From positions 1 to 64,000 of the forward strand of contig JAUIRK010000005.1 in NCBI GenBank assembly GCA_030549495.1: a stretch of DNA of 64,000 bases, given 5' to 3'. This stretch comes from Nectonema munidae. Lineage: Eukaryota; Nematomorpha; Nectonematoida; Nectonematidae. A program made the position numbers and the translations under genes. Below the pieces are notes generated by a model, which made no database searches, was not told the DNA's origin, and worked only from the letters and a program-made list of their open reading frames with translations. Below, piece after piece: positions 10,626 through 24,593 of this stretch (its first letter is position 1; each line of letters opens with the position of its first letter).

Positions 10626-13600
10626 TAGTCTCTACGTCATATTTATAATTTACAGTATGTAATTTTGCTATTCATTCCATGATAATCCTTTCTTGGTAGC
10701 TCTTTTTTCATTAGAAATTTATATTCTTCAATGTGTCTTCGAAAAATTTTTTATAATAATAAAATTACTTTTTTCCCCTCTCAAAGCATTCCGATTAAAG
10801 AATCTTCTTGATGATCTTAGACTTTTTTTTATCAGTATCGTAAATGTTATTATCAGGCCTGAATATTTTTCAACCAATCTGATTTTTTTATGATGAATCA
10901 TTCATTATGTTCATTGTTCAATTACAAAAAGTTGTCCACGTTCTTCAACTAAAAAATTATCTCTTTGACGCAAAAGGAAAAAGATGGACAAATTCAATTT
11001 AAATTAAAAATATCTTTATAGTGACTAAATTCTCACATATTGGCGTCTGTGCCATTTTTGATAAATCTGAGCTATTCTAAATTTTCAGATTTCCTACCAT
11101 CTTAGCTAAATGTTAACTGTAAGCCATAGATTTAAATATTTTTCATTTGTAAAAGAGGAACTTTTTTTTCAGTCAAAATCTTTTTGAAGTATCTAATATT
11201 ATATAATTAAACTACTTCCAGTTCATTAAAACATGGTAGATCTTCCATTTAGTCAAGATACATTTTTTTTTAATTATTTGTTTTGATCTCATGTTCTCTT
11301 TTCAATTAGTTTTCAACTTCGTTCCTTCTCTCATACAAATTTTCAAAAGATTTTATAATACGTTTTGTTACTCAAGATGATTGTAAAAAGTATTATAAGC
11401 CAAAATATACAAAAAAAAAGTATATTTTCACTATATATCTAATATGCAGCCATTTTTTGAAAATTTTTTACAGAACTGATTTTCAGGCATACATTACTAA
11501 TTCAATTGCCACTTCGAGATATTTTTTAACAGTATTATCCAAAATCCAGTACAGAAATAAAATAAGCATAGTCGATTTGGTATAAAACAGATATTTTATT
11601 TTTTTGAAAATATTTTTGAAGACAGTATATAGAAGTAAATCGCAAATCTGATTGAAGCTTTCAGATATTTTAAAACCATAAATGACAAAACTGAGTCCAA
11701 AAATGAAACCAGCATCTTCCATTTGGCATAAAAACAGATATTTTATTTAAATTTCAAAAATATTTCTGTAGACATTAGACGTAAATCGAAGATTTGATTG
11801 ATACTTTCAGACATTTAAAACCTCTAAATGCAAAAAATGATTTCAGAAATAAAAATGATCATGGTCGAATTGGTATAAAAACATATATTTCATGTAAAAT
11901 TAGAGAGAAAATTTTGGGATATAGTTTTACGACATAAACCCCAAATTTGATTGACAATAGCAGTAAAACCTCTAAATGCAAAAACTGTGTTCAGAAATGA
12001 AATCATCATGATCTATTTGCTATAAAAACATATATTTAACGTAAAATTTGAATCAATATTTTTGAAAACTAATTTTAGAACTAAACGCAAATTTGATTGA
12101 TATGTATAGGTATTTTCAAATTCAAACTGCAAAAATTGACTCCATAAATGAAACTAGCATGGTTGATTTGATATAAAAACATATATTTAATTGTAAAATT
12201 TGAATGAATGTTTTGGGAGACAAATTTTAGAAGTAAACCGCTAATTTGATTAACACTTATAAGTGTTTTCCCATCCTAAATGTAAAAAAATAAGTTCAGA
12301 AATGAAAACAACATGATTGATTTGGTATAGAAACATATATTTCATGTAAAATTGAGAGAAGTAAACCGCAAATTTGATTGACATTGACAAATATTTTAAA
12401 ACCTCTAAATGTGAAAAATGAGTTCAGAAATGAAAACAGCATGGTTGATTTGGTATAAAAACATATATTTCATTGTAAAATTTGAATGAATGTATTTGGA
12501 GGCAATTTTTAGAAGTAAACCGCAAATTTAATGAACACTTATTGGTATTTCCAGATCCTAAACGTAAAAAATTAGTCCAGAAATGAAACCAGCATGGCCG
12601 ATTTAGTATAACACATATATTTCATTGTAAAATTTGAATGAATGTTTTTGGAGATACTTTTTAGAAGTAAACCGCAAATTTGATTAACACTTATTGGTAT
12701 TTCCAGATCCTAAACGTAAAAAATTAGTCCAGAAATGAAACCAGCATGGCCGATTTAGTATAACACATATATTTTATGTAAAATGTGAAGGAATGTTTTT
12801 GGAGACAATTTTTAGAAGTAAACCGCAAATTTGATTAACACTTATAGGTATTTTCAGATCCTAAACGTAAAAAATGAGTCCAGAAATGAAACCAGCATGG
12901 CTGATTTAGTATAACAGATATATTTCATTGTAAAATTTGAATGAATGTTTTTGGAGATAATTTTTAGAAGTAAACCGCAAATTTGATTAATACTTAAAGG
13001 TATTTTCAGATCCTAAACGTAAAAAATGAGTCCAGAAATGAAACCAGCATGGCAAATTTAGTATAACACATATATTTTATGTAAAATGTGAATGAATGTT
13101 TTTGGAGACAATTTTTAGAAGTAAACCGTAAATTTGATTAACACTTATAGGTATTTTCAGATCCTAAACGTAAAAAATGAGTCCAGAAATGAAACCAGCA
13201 TGGCCGATTTAGTATAACACATATATTTCATTGTAAAATTTGAATGAATGTTTTTGGAGATACTTTTTAGAAGTAAACCGCAAATTTGATTAACACTTAT
13301 TGGTATTTCCAGATTCTAAATGTAAAAAATTAGTCCAGAAATGAAACCAGCATGGCCGATTTAGTATAACACATATATTTTATGTAAAATGTGAAGGAAT
13401 GTTTTTGGAGACAATTTTCAGAAGTAAACCGCAAATTTGATTAACACTTATAGGTATTTTCAAATCCTAAATGTAAAAAATGAGTCCAGAAATGAAAACA
13501 ACATGATCGATTTGGTATAAAAAATATATTTTATGTAAAATGTGAAGGAATGTTTTTGGAGACAATTTTCAGAAGTAAACCGCAAATTTGATGAACACTT

Positions 13601-16600
13601 ATGGGTATTTTCAAATCCTAAATGTAAAAAATGAGTCCAGAAATGAAACCAGCATGGCTGATTTAGTATAACAGATATATTTCATTGTAAAATTTGAATG
13701 AATGTTTTTGGAGATAATTTTTAGAAGTAAACCGTAAATTTGATTAACACTTAAAGGTATTTCCAAATCCTAAACGTAAAAAATTAGTCCAGAAATGAAA
13801 CCAGCATGGCCGATTTAGTATAACACATATATTTTATGTAAAATGTGAAGGAATGTTTTTGGAGACAATTTTCAGAAGTAAACCGCAAATTTGATTAACA
13901 CTTATGGGTATTTTCAAATCCTAAATGTAAAAAATGAGTCCAGAAATGAAACCAGCATGGCTGATTTAGTATAACAGATATATTTCATTGTAAAATTTGA
14001 AGGAATGTTTTTGGAGACAATTTTCAGAAGTAAACCGCAAATTTGATTAACACTTATAGGTATTTTCAGATCCTAAACGTAAAAAATTAGTCCAGAAATG
14101 AAACCAGCATGGCCGATTTAGTATAACACATATATTTCATTGTAAAATTTGAATGAATGTTTTTGGAGATACTTTTTAGAAGTAAACCGTAAATTTGATT
14201 AACACTTAAAGGTATTTCCAAATCCTAAACGTAAAAAATTAGTCCAGAAATGAAACCAGCATGGCCGATTTAGTATAACACATATATTTTATGTAAAATG
14301 TGAAGGAATGTTTTTGGAGACAATTTTCAGAAGTAAACCGCAAATTTGATGAACACTTATGGGTATTTTCAGATCCTAAACGTAAAAAATGAGTCCAGAA
14401 ATGAAACCAGCATGGCTGATTTAGTATAACAGATATATTTCATTGTAAAATTTGAATGAATGTTTTTGGAGATAATTTTTAGAAGTAAACCGTAAATTTG
14501 ATTAACACTTAAAGGTATTTCCAAATCCTAAACGTAAAAAATTAGTCCAGAAATGAAACCAGCATGGCTGATTTAGTATAACAGATATATTTCATTGTAA
14601 AATTTGAAGGAATGTTTTTGGAGACAATTTTCAGAAGTAAACCGCAAATTTGATTAACACAATTAGGTATTTTCAGATCCTAAAGTAAAAAATTAGTCCA
14701 GAAATGAAACCAGCATGGCCGATTTAGTATAACAGATATATTTAATTGTAAAATTTGAATGAATGTTTTTGGAGATAATTTTTAGAAGTAAACCGTAAAT
14801 TTGATTAACACTTAAAGGTATTTTCAAATCCTAAACGTAAAAAATGAGTCCAGAAATGAAACCAGCATGGCCGATTTAGTATAACACATATATTTTATGT
14901 AAAATGTGAAGGAATGTTTTTGGAGACAATTTTTAGAAGTAAACCGCAAATTTGATTAACACTTATAGGTATTTTCAGATCCTAAACGTAAAAAATTAGT
15001 CCAGAAATGAAACCAGCATGGCCGATTTAGTATAACACATATATTTTATGTAAAATGTGAAGGAATGTTTTTGGAGACAATTTTTAGAAATAAACCGCAA
15101 ATTTAATGAACACTTATTAGTATTTCCAGATCCTAAACGTAAAAAATTAGTCCAGAAATGAAACCAGCATGGCCGATTTAGTATAACACATATATTTTAT
15201 GTAAAATGTGAAGGAATGTTTTTGGAGACAATTTTTAGAAGTAAACCGCAAATTTGATTAACACTTATAGGTATTTTCAAATCCTAAATGTAAAAAATGA
15301 GTCCAGAAATGAAACCAGCATGGCCGATTTAGTATAACACATATATTTTATGTAAAATGTGAAGGAATGTTTTTGGAGACAATTTTTAGAAGTAAACCGC
15401 AAATTTGATTAACACTTATTGGTATTTTCACATCCTAAACGTAAAAAATGAGTCCAGAAATGAAACCAGCATGGCCGATTTAGTATAACACATATATTTC
15501 ATTGTAAAATTTGAATGAATGTTTTTGGAGATACTTTTTAGAAGTAAACCGCAAATTTGATTAACACTTATTGGTATTTTCAGATCCTAAACGTAAAAAA
15601 TGAGTCCAGAAATGAAACCAGCATGGCCGATTTAGTATAACACATATATTTTATGTAAAATGTGAAGGAATGTTTTTGGAGACAATTTTTAGAAGTAAAC
15701 CGCAAATTTGATTAACACTTATAGGTATTTTCAGATCCTAAACGTAAAAAATGAGTCCAGAAATGAAACCAGCATGGCCGATTTAGTATAACACATATAT
15801 TTCATTGTAAAATTTGAATGAATTTTTTTGGAGATACTTTTTAGAAGTAAACCGCAAATTTGATTAACACTTATTCGTATTTCCAGATCCTAAACGTAAA
15901 AAATGAGTCCAGAAATGAAACCAGCATGGCCGATTTAGTATAACACATATATTTTATGTAAAATGTGAAGGAATGTTTTTGGAGACAATTTTTAGAAGTA
16001 AACCGTAAATTTGATTAACACTTATTGGTATTTTCAGATCCTAAACGTAAAAAATGAGTCCAGAAATGAAACCAGCATGGCCGATTTAGTATAACACATA
16101 TATTTTATGTAAAATGTGAAGGAATGTTTTTGGAGACAATTTTTAGAAGTAAACCGCAAATTTGATTAACACTTATTGGTATTTTCAGATCCTAAACGTA
16201 AAAAATGAGTCCAGAAATGAAACCAGCATGGCCGATTTAGTATAACACATATATTTTATGTAAAATGTGAAGGAATGTTTTTGGAGACAATTTTTAGAAG
16301 TAAACCGCAAATTTGATTAACACTTATAGGTATTTTCAGATCCTAAACGTAAAAAATGAGTCCAGAAATGAAACCAGCATGGCCGATTTAGTATAACACA
16401 TATATTTTATGTAAAATGTGAAGGAATGTTTTTGGAGACAAATTTTTAGAAGTAAACCGCAAATTTGATTAACACTTATAGGTATTTTCAGATCCTAAAC
16501 GTAAAAAATGAGTCCAGAAATGAAACCAGCATGGCCGATTTAGTATAACACATATATTTTATGTAAAATGTGAAGGAATGTTTTTGGAGACAATTTTTAG

Positions 16601-19600
16601 AAGTAAACCGCAAATTTGATTAACACTTATAGGTATTTTCAGATCCTAAACGTAAAAAATGAGTCCAGAAATGAAACCAGCATGGCCGATTTAGTATAAC
16701 ACATATATTTTATGTAAAATGTGAAGGAATGTTTTTGGAGACAATTTTTAGAAGTAAACCGTAAATTTGATTAACACTTATTGGTATTTTCAGATCCTAA
16801 ACGTAAAAAATGAGTCCAGAAATGAAACCAGCATGGCCGATTTAGTACAACACATATATTTCATTGTAAAATTTGAATGAATGTTTTTGGAGATACTTTT
16901 TAGAAGTAAACCGCAAATTTGATTAACACTTATAGGTATTTTCATATCCTAAACGTAATAAATTAGTCCAGAAATGAAACCAGCATGGCCGATTTAGTAT
17001 AACACATATATTTTATGTAAAATGTGAAGGAATGTTTTTGGAGACAATTTTTAGAAGTAAACCGTAAATTTGATTAACACTTATAGGTATTTTCAGATCC
17101 TAAACGTAAAAAATGAGTCCAGAAATGAAACCAGCATGGCCGATTTAGTATAACACATATATTTTATGTAAAATGTGAAGGAATGTTTTTGGAGACAATT
17201 TTTAGAAGTAAACCGCAAATTTGATTAACACTTATTGGTATTTTCAGATCCTAAACGTAAAAAATGAGTCCAGAAATGAAACCAGCATGGCCGATTTAGT
17301 ATAACACATATATTTTATGTAAAATGTGAAGGAATGTTTTTGGAGACAAATTTTTAGAAGTAAACCGCAAATTTGATTAACACTTATAGGTATTTTCAGA
17401 TCCTAAACGTAAAAAATGAGTCCAGAAATGAAACCAGCATGGCCGATTTAGTATAACACATATATTTTATGTAAAATGTGAAGGAATGTTTTTGGAGACA
17501 ATTTTTAGAAGTAAACCGTAAATTTGATTAACACTTATTGGTATTTTCAGATCCTAAACGTAAAAAATGAGTCCAGAAATGAAACCAGCATGGCCGATTT
17601 AGTATAACACATATATTTTATGTAAAATGTGAAGGAATGTTTTTGGAGACAATTTTTAGAAGTAAACCGTAAATTTGATTAACACTTATTGGTATTTTCA
17701 GATCCTAAACGTAAAAAATGAGTCCAGAAATGAAACCAGCATGGCCGATTTAGTACAACACATATATTTCATTGTAAAATTTGAATGAATGTTTTTGGAG
17801 ACAATTTTTAGAAGTAAACCGTAAATTTGATTAACACTTATAGGTATTTTCAGATCCTAAACGTAAAAAATGAGTCCAGAAATGAAACCAGCATGGCCGA
17901 TTTAGTATAACACATATATTTTATGTAAAATGTGAAGGAATGTTTTTGGAGACAATTTTTAGAAGTAAACCGTAAATTTGATTAACACTTATTGGTATTT
18001 TCAGATCCTAAACGTAAAAAATGAGTCCAGAAATGAAACCAGCATGGCCGATTTAGTACAACACATATATTTCATTGTAAAATTTGAATGAATGTTTTTG
18101 GAGATACTTTTTAGAAGTAAACCGCAAATTTAATTAACACTTATAGGTATTTTCAGATCCTAAACGTAAAAAATGAGTCCAGAAATGAAACCAGCATGGC
18201 CGATTTAGTATAACACATATATTTTATGTAAAATGTGAAGGAATGTTTTTGGAGACAATTTTTAGAAGTAAACCGTAAATTTGATTAACACTTATTGGTA
18301 TTTTCAGATCCTAAACGTAAAAAATGAGTCCAGAAATGAAACCAGCATGGCCGATTTAGTATAACACATATATTTTATGTAAAATGTGAAGGAATGTTTT
18401 TGGAGACAATTTTCAGAAGTAAACCGCAAATTTGATTAACACTTATAGGTATTTTCAAATCCTAAACGTAAAAAATGAGTCCAGAAATGAAACCAGCATG
18501 GCCGATTTAGTATAACACATATATTTTATGTAAAATGTGAAGGAATGTTTTTGGAGACAATTTTTAGAAGTAAACCGCAAATTTGATTAACACTTATAGG
18601 TATTTTCAGATCCTAAACGTAAAAAATGAGTCCAGAAATGAAACCAGCATGGCCGATTTAGTATAACACATATATTTTATGTAAAATGTGAAGGAATGTT
18701 TTTGGAACAAATTTTCAGAAGTAAACCGCAAATTTGATTAACACTTATAGGTATTTTCAGATCCTAAACGTAAAAAATGAGTCCAGAAATGAAACCAGCA
18801 TGGCCGATTTAGTATAACACATATATTTTATGTAAAATGTGAAGGAATGTTTTTGGAGACAATTTTTAGAAGTAAACCGTAAATTTGATTAACACTTATT
18901 AGGTATTTTCAGATCCTAAACGTAAAAAATTAGTCCAGAAATGAAACCAGCATGGCCGATTTAGTATAACACATATATTTCATTGTAAAATTTGAATGAA
19001 TGTTTTTGGAGATAATTTTTAGAAGTAAACCGCAAATTTGATTAACACTTATAGGTATTTTCAGATCCTAAACGTAAAAAATGAGTCCAGAAATGAAACC
19101 AGCATGGCCGATTTAGTATAACACATATATTTTATGTAAAATGTGAAGGAATGTTTTTGGAGACAATTTTTAGAAGTAAACCGTAAATTTGATTAACACT
19201 TATTGGTATTTTCAGATCCTAAACGTAAAAAATGAGTCCAGAAATGAAACCAGCATGGCCGATTTAGTATAACACATATATTTTATGTAAAATGTGAAGG
19301 AATGTTTTTGGAGACAATTTTTAGAAGTAAACCGCAAATTTGATTAACACTTATTGGTATTTTCAGATCCTAAACGTAAAAAATGAGTCCAGAAATGAAA
19401 CCAGCATGGCCGATTTAGTATAACACATATATTTTATGTAAAATGTGAAGGAATGTTTTTGGAGACAATTTTTAGAAGTAAACCGCAAATTTGATTAACA
19501 CTTATAGGTATTTTCAGATCCTAAACGTAAAAAATGAGTCCAGAAATGAAACCAGCATGGCCGATTTAGTATAACACATATATTTTATTGTAAAATTTGA

Positions 19601-22600
19601 ATGAATGTTTTTGGAGACAATTTTTAGAAGTAAACCGCAAATTTGATTAACACTTATAGGTATTTTCAGATCCTAAACGTAAAAAATGAGTCCTGAAATG
19701 AAACCAGCATGGCCGATTTAGTATAACACATATATTTTATGTAAAATGTGAAGGAATGTTTTTGGAGACAATTTTTAGAAGTAAACCGCAAATTTGATTA
19801 ACACTTATAGGTATTTTCAGATCCTAAACGTAAAAAATGAGTCCAGAAATGAAACCAGCATGGCCGATTTAGTATAACACATATATTTTATGTAAAATGT
19901 GAAGGAATGTTTTTGGAGACAATTTTTAGAAGTAAACCGCAAATTTGATTAACACTTATAGGTATTTTCAGATCCTAAACGTAAAAAATGAGTCCAGAAA
20001 TGAAACCAGCATGGCCGATTTAGTATAACACATATATTTTATTGTAAAATGTGAAGGAATGTTTTTGGAGACAAATTTTTAGAAGTAAACCGCAAATTTG
20101 ATTAACACTTATAGGTATTTTCAGATCCTAAACGTAAAAAATGAGTCCAGAAATGAAACCAGCATGGCCGATTTAGTATAACACATATATTTCATTGTAA
20201 AATGTGAAGGAATGTTTTTGGAGACAATTTTTAGAAGTAAACCGCAAATTTGATTAACACTTATAGGTATTTTCATATCCTAAACGTAATAAATTAGTCC
20301 AGAAATGAAACCAGCATGGCCGATTTAGTATAACACATATATTTTATGTAAAATGTGAAGGAATGTTTTTGGAGACAATTTTTAGAAGTAAACCGTAAAT
20401 TTGATTAACACTTATAGGTATTTTCAGATCCTAAACGTAAAAAATGAGTCCAGAAATGAAACCAGCATGGCCGATTTAGTATAACACATATATTTAATTG
20501 TAAAATTTGAATGAATGTTTTTGGAGATACTTTTTAGAAGTAAACCGCAAATTTGATTAACACTTAAAGGTATTTCCAAATCCTAAACGTAAAAAATTAG
20601 CCCAGAAATGAAACCAGCATGGCCGATTTGGTATAACACATATATTTTATGTAAAATGTGAAGGAATGTTTTTGGAGACAATTTTTAGAAGTAAACCGCA
20701 AATTTGATTAACACTTATAGGTATTTTCAGATCCTAAAAGTAAAAAATTAGTCCAGAAATGAAACCAGCATGGCCGATTTAGTATAACACATATATTTTA
20801 TGTAAAATGTGAAGGAATGTTTTTGGAGATAATTTTTAGAAGTAAACCGCAAATTTGATTAACACTTATAGGTATTTTCAGATCCTAAAGTAAAAAATTA
20901 GTCCAGAAATGAAACCAGCATGGCCGATTTAGTATAACACATATATTTTATGTAAAATGTGAAGGAATGTTTTTGGAACAAATTTTCAGAAGTAAACCGT
21001 AAATTTGATTAACACTTATAGGTATTTTCAGATCCTAAACGTAAAAAATGAGTCCAGAAATGAAACCAGCATGGCCGATTTAGTACAACACATATATTTT
21101 ATTGTAAAATGTGAATGAATGTTTTTGGAGACAATTTTTAGAAGTAAACCGCAAATTTGATTGACACTTATTAGTATTTTCAGATCTCTAAACGTAAAAA
21201 ATGAGTCCAGAAATGAAACCAGCATGGCCGATTTGGTATAAACACATATATTTCATTGTAAAATTTGAATGAATGTTTTTGGAGATATTTTTAGAAGTAA
21301 ACCGCAAATTTGATTAACACTTATAGGTATTTTCAGATCCTAAACGTAAAAAATGAGTCCAGAAATGAAACCAGCATGGCCGATTTAGTATAACACATAT
21401 ATTTTATGTAAAATGTGAAGGAATGTTTTTGGAGACAATTTTTAGAAATAAACCGCAAATTTAATGAACACTTATTAGTATTTTCAGATCCTAAACGTAA
21501 AAAATGAGTCCAGAAATGAAACCAGCATGGCCGATTTAGTATAACACATATATTTTATGTAAAATGTGAAGGAATGTTTTTGGAAACAATTTTTAGAAGT
21601 AAACCGCAAATTTGATTAACATTGACAAATATTTTAAAACCTCTAAATGTGAAAAATGAGTTCAGAAATGAAAACAGCATGGTTGATTTGGTATAAAAAC
21701 ATATATTTCATTGTAAAATTTGAATGAATGTTTTTGGAGATAATTTTTAGAAGTAAACCGCAAATTTGATTAACACTTAAAGGTATTTTCAGATCCTAAA
21801 CGTAAAAAATGAGTCCAGAAATGAAACCAGCATGGCCGATTTAGTATAACACATATATTTCATTGTAAAATTTGAATGAATGTTTTTGGAGATACTTTTT
21901 AGAAGTAAACCACAAATTTGATTAACACTTATTGGTATTTCCAGATCATAAACGTAAAAAATTAGTCCAGAAATGAAACCAGCATGGCCGATTTAGTATA
22001 ACACATATATTTTATGTAAAATGTGAAGGAATGCTTTTGGAGACAATTTTTAGAAGTAAACCGTAAATTTGATTAACACTTAAAGGTATTTTCAGATCCT
22101 AAACGTAAAAAATGAGTCCAGAAATGAAACCAGCATGGCCGATTTAGTATAACACATATATTTAATTGTAAAATTTGAATGAATGTTTTTGGAGATACTT
22201 TTTAGAAGTAAACGGCAAATTTGATTAACACTTAAAGGTATTTCCAGATCCTAAACGTAAAAAATTAGTCCAGAAATGAAACCAGCATGGCCGATTTAGT
22301 ATAACACATATATTTTATGTAAAATGTGAAGGAATGTTTTTGGAGACAATTTTCAGAAGTAAACCGCAAATTTGATTAACACTTATAGGTATTTTCAGAT
22401 CCTAAACGTAAAAAATGAGTCCAGAAATGAAACCAGCATGGCCGATTTAGTATAACACATATATTTTATGTAAAATGTGAAGGAATGTTTTTGGAGACAA
22501 TTTTCAGAAGTAAACCGCAAATTTGATTAACACTTATAGGTATTTTCAGATCCTAAACGTAAAAAATGAGTCCAGAAATGAAACCAGCATGATCGATTTG

Positions 22601-23424
22601 GTATAAAAACAAATATTTCATGTAAAATTGAAAGAATATATTTGGAGATAGCTTTTAGAAGTAAACCGCAAATTTTGACTGGTATTTTTTGGTATAAAAC
22701 ATATATTTCATTGTAAAATTTGAATGAATATTTTTGGAGAGAATTTTTAGAAGTAAACCGCAAATTTGATTAACACTTATAGGTATTTCCAGATCCTAAA
22801 CGTAAAAAATTAGTCCAGAAATGAAACCAGCATGGCTGATTTAGTATAACACATATATTTTATGTAAAATGTGAAGGAATGTTTTTGGAGACAATTTTCA
22901 GAAGTAAACCGCAAATTTGATTAATACTTATAGGTATTTTCAAATACTAAATGTAAAAAATGAGTCCAGAAATGAAACCAGCATGACCGATTTAGCATAA
23001 AACATATATTATATGTAAATTTTGATGGTATATTTTATTAGATATATTTTTGATCAATCAAAATTTTGATTGACATTTTTAAAAAATTAGCGATGATTAT
23101 TGAAAAAATTAAATATATAAAGTGTTATGCGTTCCAAACTGTATATAATTACAAATTTTCAGGGTATTATATAATATAGATCCTAAGTTATAAGGTTAAG
23201 TACAGATAATGTCAAAATTTTGCTAAAAAATTTTAATTTTTTATTTTGATTGACAGTTTTGGACATGAAGGGGTCATTCAACTACCAAGAAAATGGTTTC
23301 AAAAGATGCAACTAGCGATTTTAGGAAAAGTCACAAAATTTGAAGGGATATAATTTAGCCAATTTTCTACAATTAATTTTTTAGTGAAGGGGGGGCGTTT
23401 TACGCCCCCCCAGCACTAATAGGG
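10626..23424 (+). mobile_element. TTAA satellite-carrying element, copy 1 (left end missing, giant array)
   Basis: The right end is intact: a GGGGGGGCGT-TTT-ACGCCCCCCC hairpin (about 23389-23411) followed by CAGCACTAATAGGG and TTAA at 23425-23428. This is the mirror of the left end of copy 2 (42190-45849). The unique left flank (10627-11480) matches, in reverse complement, 43900-44770 of copy 2 and, in direct orientation, 54800-55700 of copy 3. The left terminal repeat is absent; homology starts abruptly at about 10626 beside a LINE fragment. No transposase ORF is present, so the element is non-autonomous. The TTAA site and CCC ends point to piggyBac-type mobilisation (inference from the superfamily's known target). 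It differs from the other copies mainly in the size of its internal satellite. Confidence 0.8.
11480..23030 (+). repeat. ~151-bp satellite array, roughly 75 monomers
   Basis: Head-to-tail monomers of 151-152 bp; for example, GATCCTAAACGT recurs at 16188, 16339 and 16491. Each monomer carries AGTCCAGAAATGAAACCAGCATGG, a TAACACATATATTT block, GAATGTTTTTGGAGA, AGAAGTAAACCGCAAATTTGATTAACACTTAT and GGTATTTTCAGATCCTAAACG segments. At least two classes interleave: one with TTCATTGTAAAATTTGAATG and GATACTTTTT, one with TTTATGTAAAATGTGAAGG and GACAATTTTT. Edge monomers (11480-12400 and 22600-23030) are the most diverged and some are shorter, while the centre (about 15000-20500) is nearly uniform. This is the usual pattern for unequal exchange or gene conversion. 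No coding function is supported. Confidence 0.95.
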
Positions 23425-23428
23425 TTAA

Positions 23429-24590
23429 TATAGTTATCATTATTCAATTTTTTTTTGAAAAAAGCTAGAAGCAGTTGAGATTCAAATAGCATTCAAGATT
23501 TGCAAATCATAAGTAATAAATCTAAAAATTTCAAACATAAAATATACAAATATGATTATAAAAGTAGAGAAGCGATTTTTTAAAGAAGGAAGATTTTTTT
23601 TAAAGTAAACAAACCAAGATAGGTTGTCGTCACATGAGTGAAAAAGAAAATTGATTCGATTATAAACAGTTAGATGGTGTAAGATATAACATTTGATTTG
23701 GATGCAGGAAAATTCATTGTTGTAAAGATCAGCGTTGGCTTGAAAAGTAAGCATTGGAGTGGAATAAGAAGAGTCTAAAGGGTGTGTGAATATATGAGAT
23801 GGGAGAGCGATTGGTAGGGATTGAGGTAGATGCAAATAAGAAGTTTGAAGCATATGTAAGAAAATGAAGAGGAAAATATGATCAGACTGGGTTCGAAAGT
23901 ATATTTCAAGGTAGAAGGAAAATTAAAATAGTTATATATAAATTAAAGATTTGAGAAAGTAAAAAAAAGTGGGAAGAAGATAGAAAAAAAAGGTAAAAAT
24001 AATAGTGAAAATAAATACGATAAAACATAAGATTGAAATCAAGTAATTTTAAATATTAAATTTTTTGAAAAGATAGGAAATAAAGTGAATAATCATACAG
24101 AAAAAGATAATTACTCAGTAAGGTTGGAAAGAAAAATAGATTTTAAAATACTAAATTGGAGTAAATTAAGTTTGGAGAGCCAAATAGTAATTTTTTTAAA
24201 GAACTTAATGTTGCGAAGGTATTTTATTTCCAAAGGTACGATAATCCATCCCTAATGGAGTTAAGAATAAAATATTGACTGAATAGTTTTTTGTTTGTAC
24301 GTAGATGTCTAATATCCTTTTTATTTCTAAGATTTTGAGTAGTGGTTGAGTCTAATAAATGTTGGCGAAGTGACCATCGGTTAAGTTTTTATACATAAAA
24401 GAGTAGAGTAATACAAAGTGGAGTTCATTTAGATTTTAGATCAAGTATGTGATATTTCGTGCAGACCATTCATATGGAAGGGTTTTCAATAAATTTTACA
24501 GCTTTTTTGAATTTGGAAAAAAAGTTTATTTTCATACGAGATACATGATTTGGCCTATTACTGCTAACTACTTTACAAGATAAGATATAA
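23429..24590. other. Intergenic region
   Basis: Apart from one weak minus-strand ORF (23482-23853) I see no gene, RNA or clear repeat. A (TA)n run lies at 24600-24618 inside the adjoining fossil repeat. Confidence 0.35.
23482..23853 (-). CDS. Hypothetical ORF, 123 aa, doubtful
   Basis: An ATG-started frame on the minus strand, rich in Phe, Ile, Leu and Ser, begins MLQTSYLHLPQSLPIALPSH and has no recognisable domain. It lies between the satellite element and the Gypsy fossil. It may be a remnant of a mobile element or chance in AT-rich DNA. Confidence 0.15.
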   Translation of the reverse strand: MLQTSYLHLPQSLPIALPSHIFTHPLDSSYSTPMLTFQANADLYNNEFSCIQIKCYILHHLTVYNRINFLFHSCDDNLSWFVYFKKNLPSLKNRFSTFIIIFVYFMFEIFRFITYDLQILNAI

Positions 24591-24593
24591 AAT

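Noticed and set aside
21028-22763. Short minus-strand ORFs within the satellite
   Set aside because: They span satellite monomers, are unlike each other in neighbouring units and have no family resemblance.
11480-23030. CRISPR-like array
   Set aside because: There are no unique spacers between repeats; it is a contiguous eukaryotic satellite.
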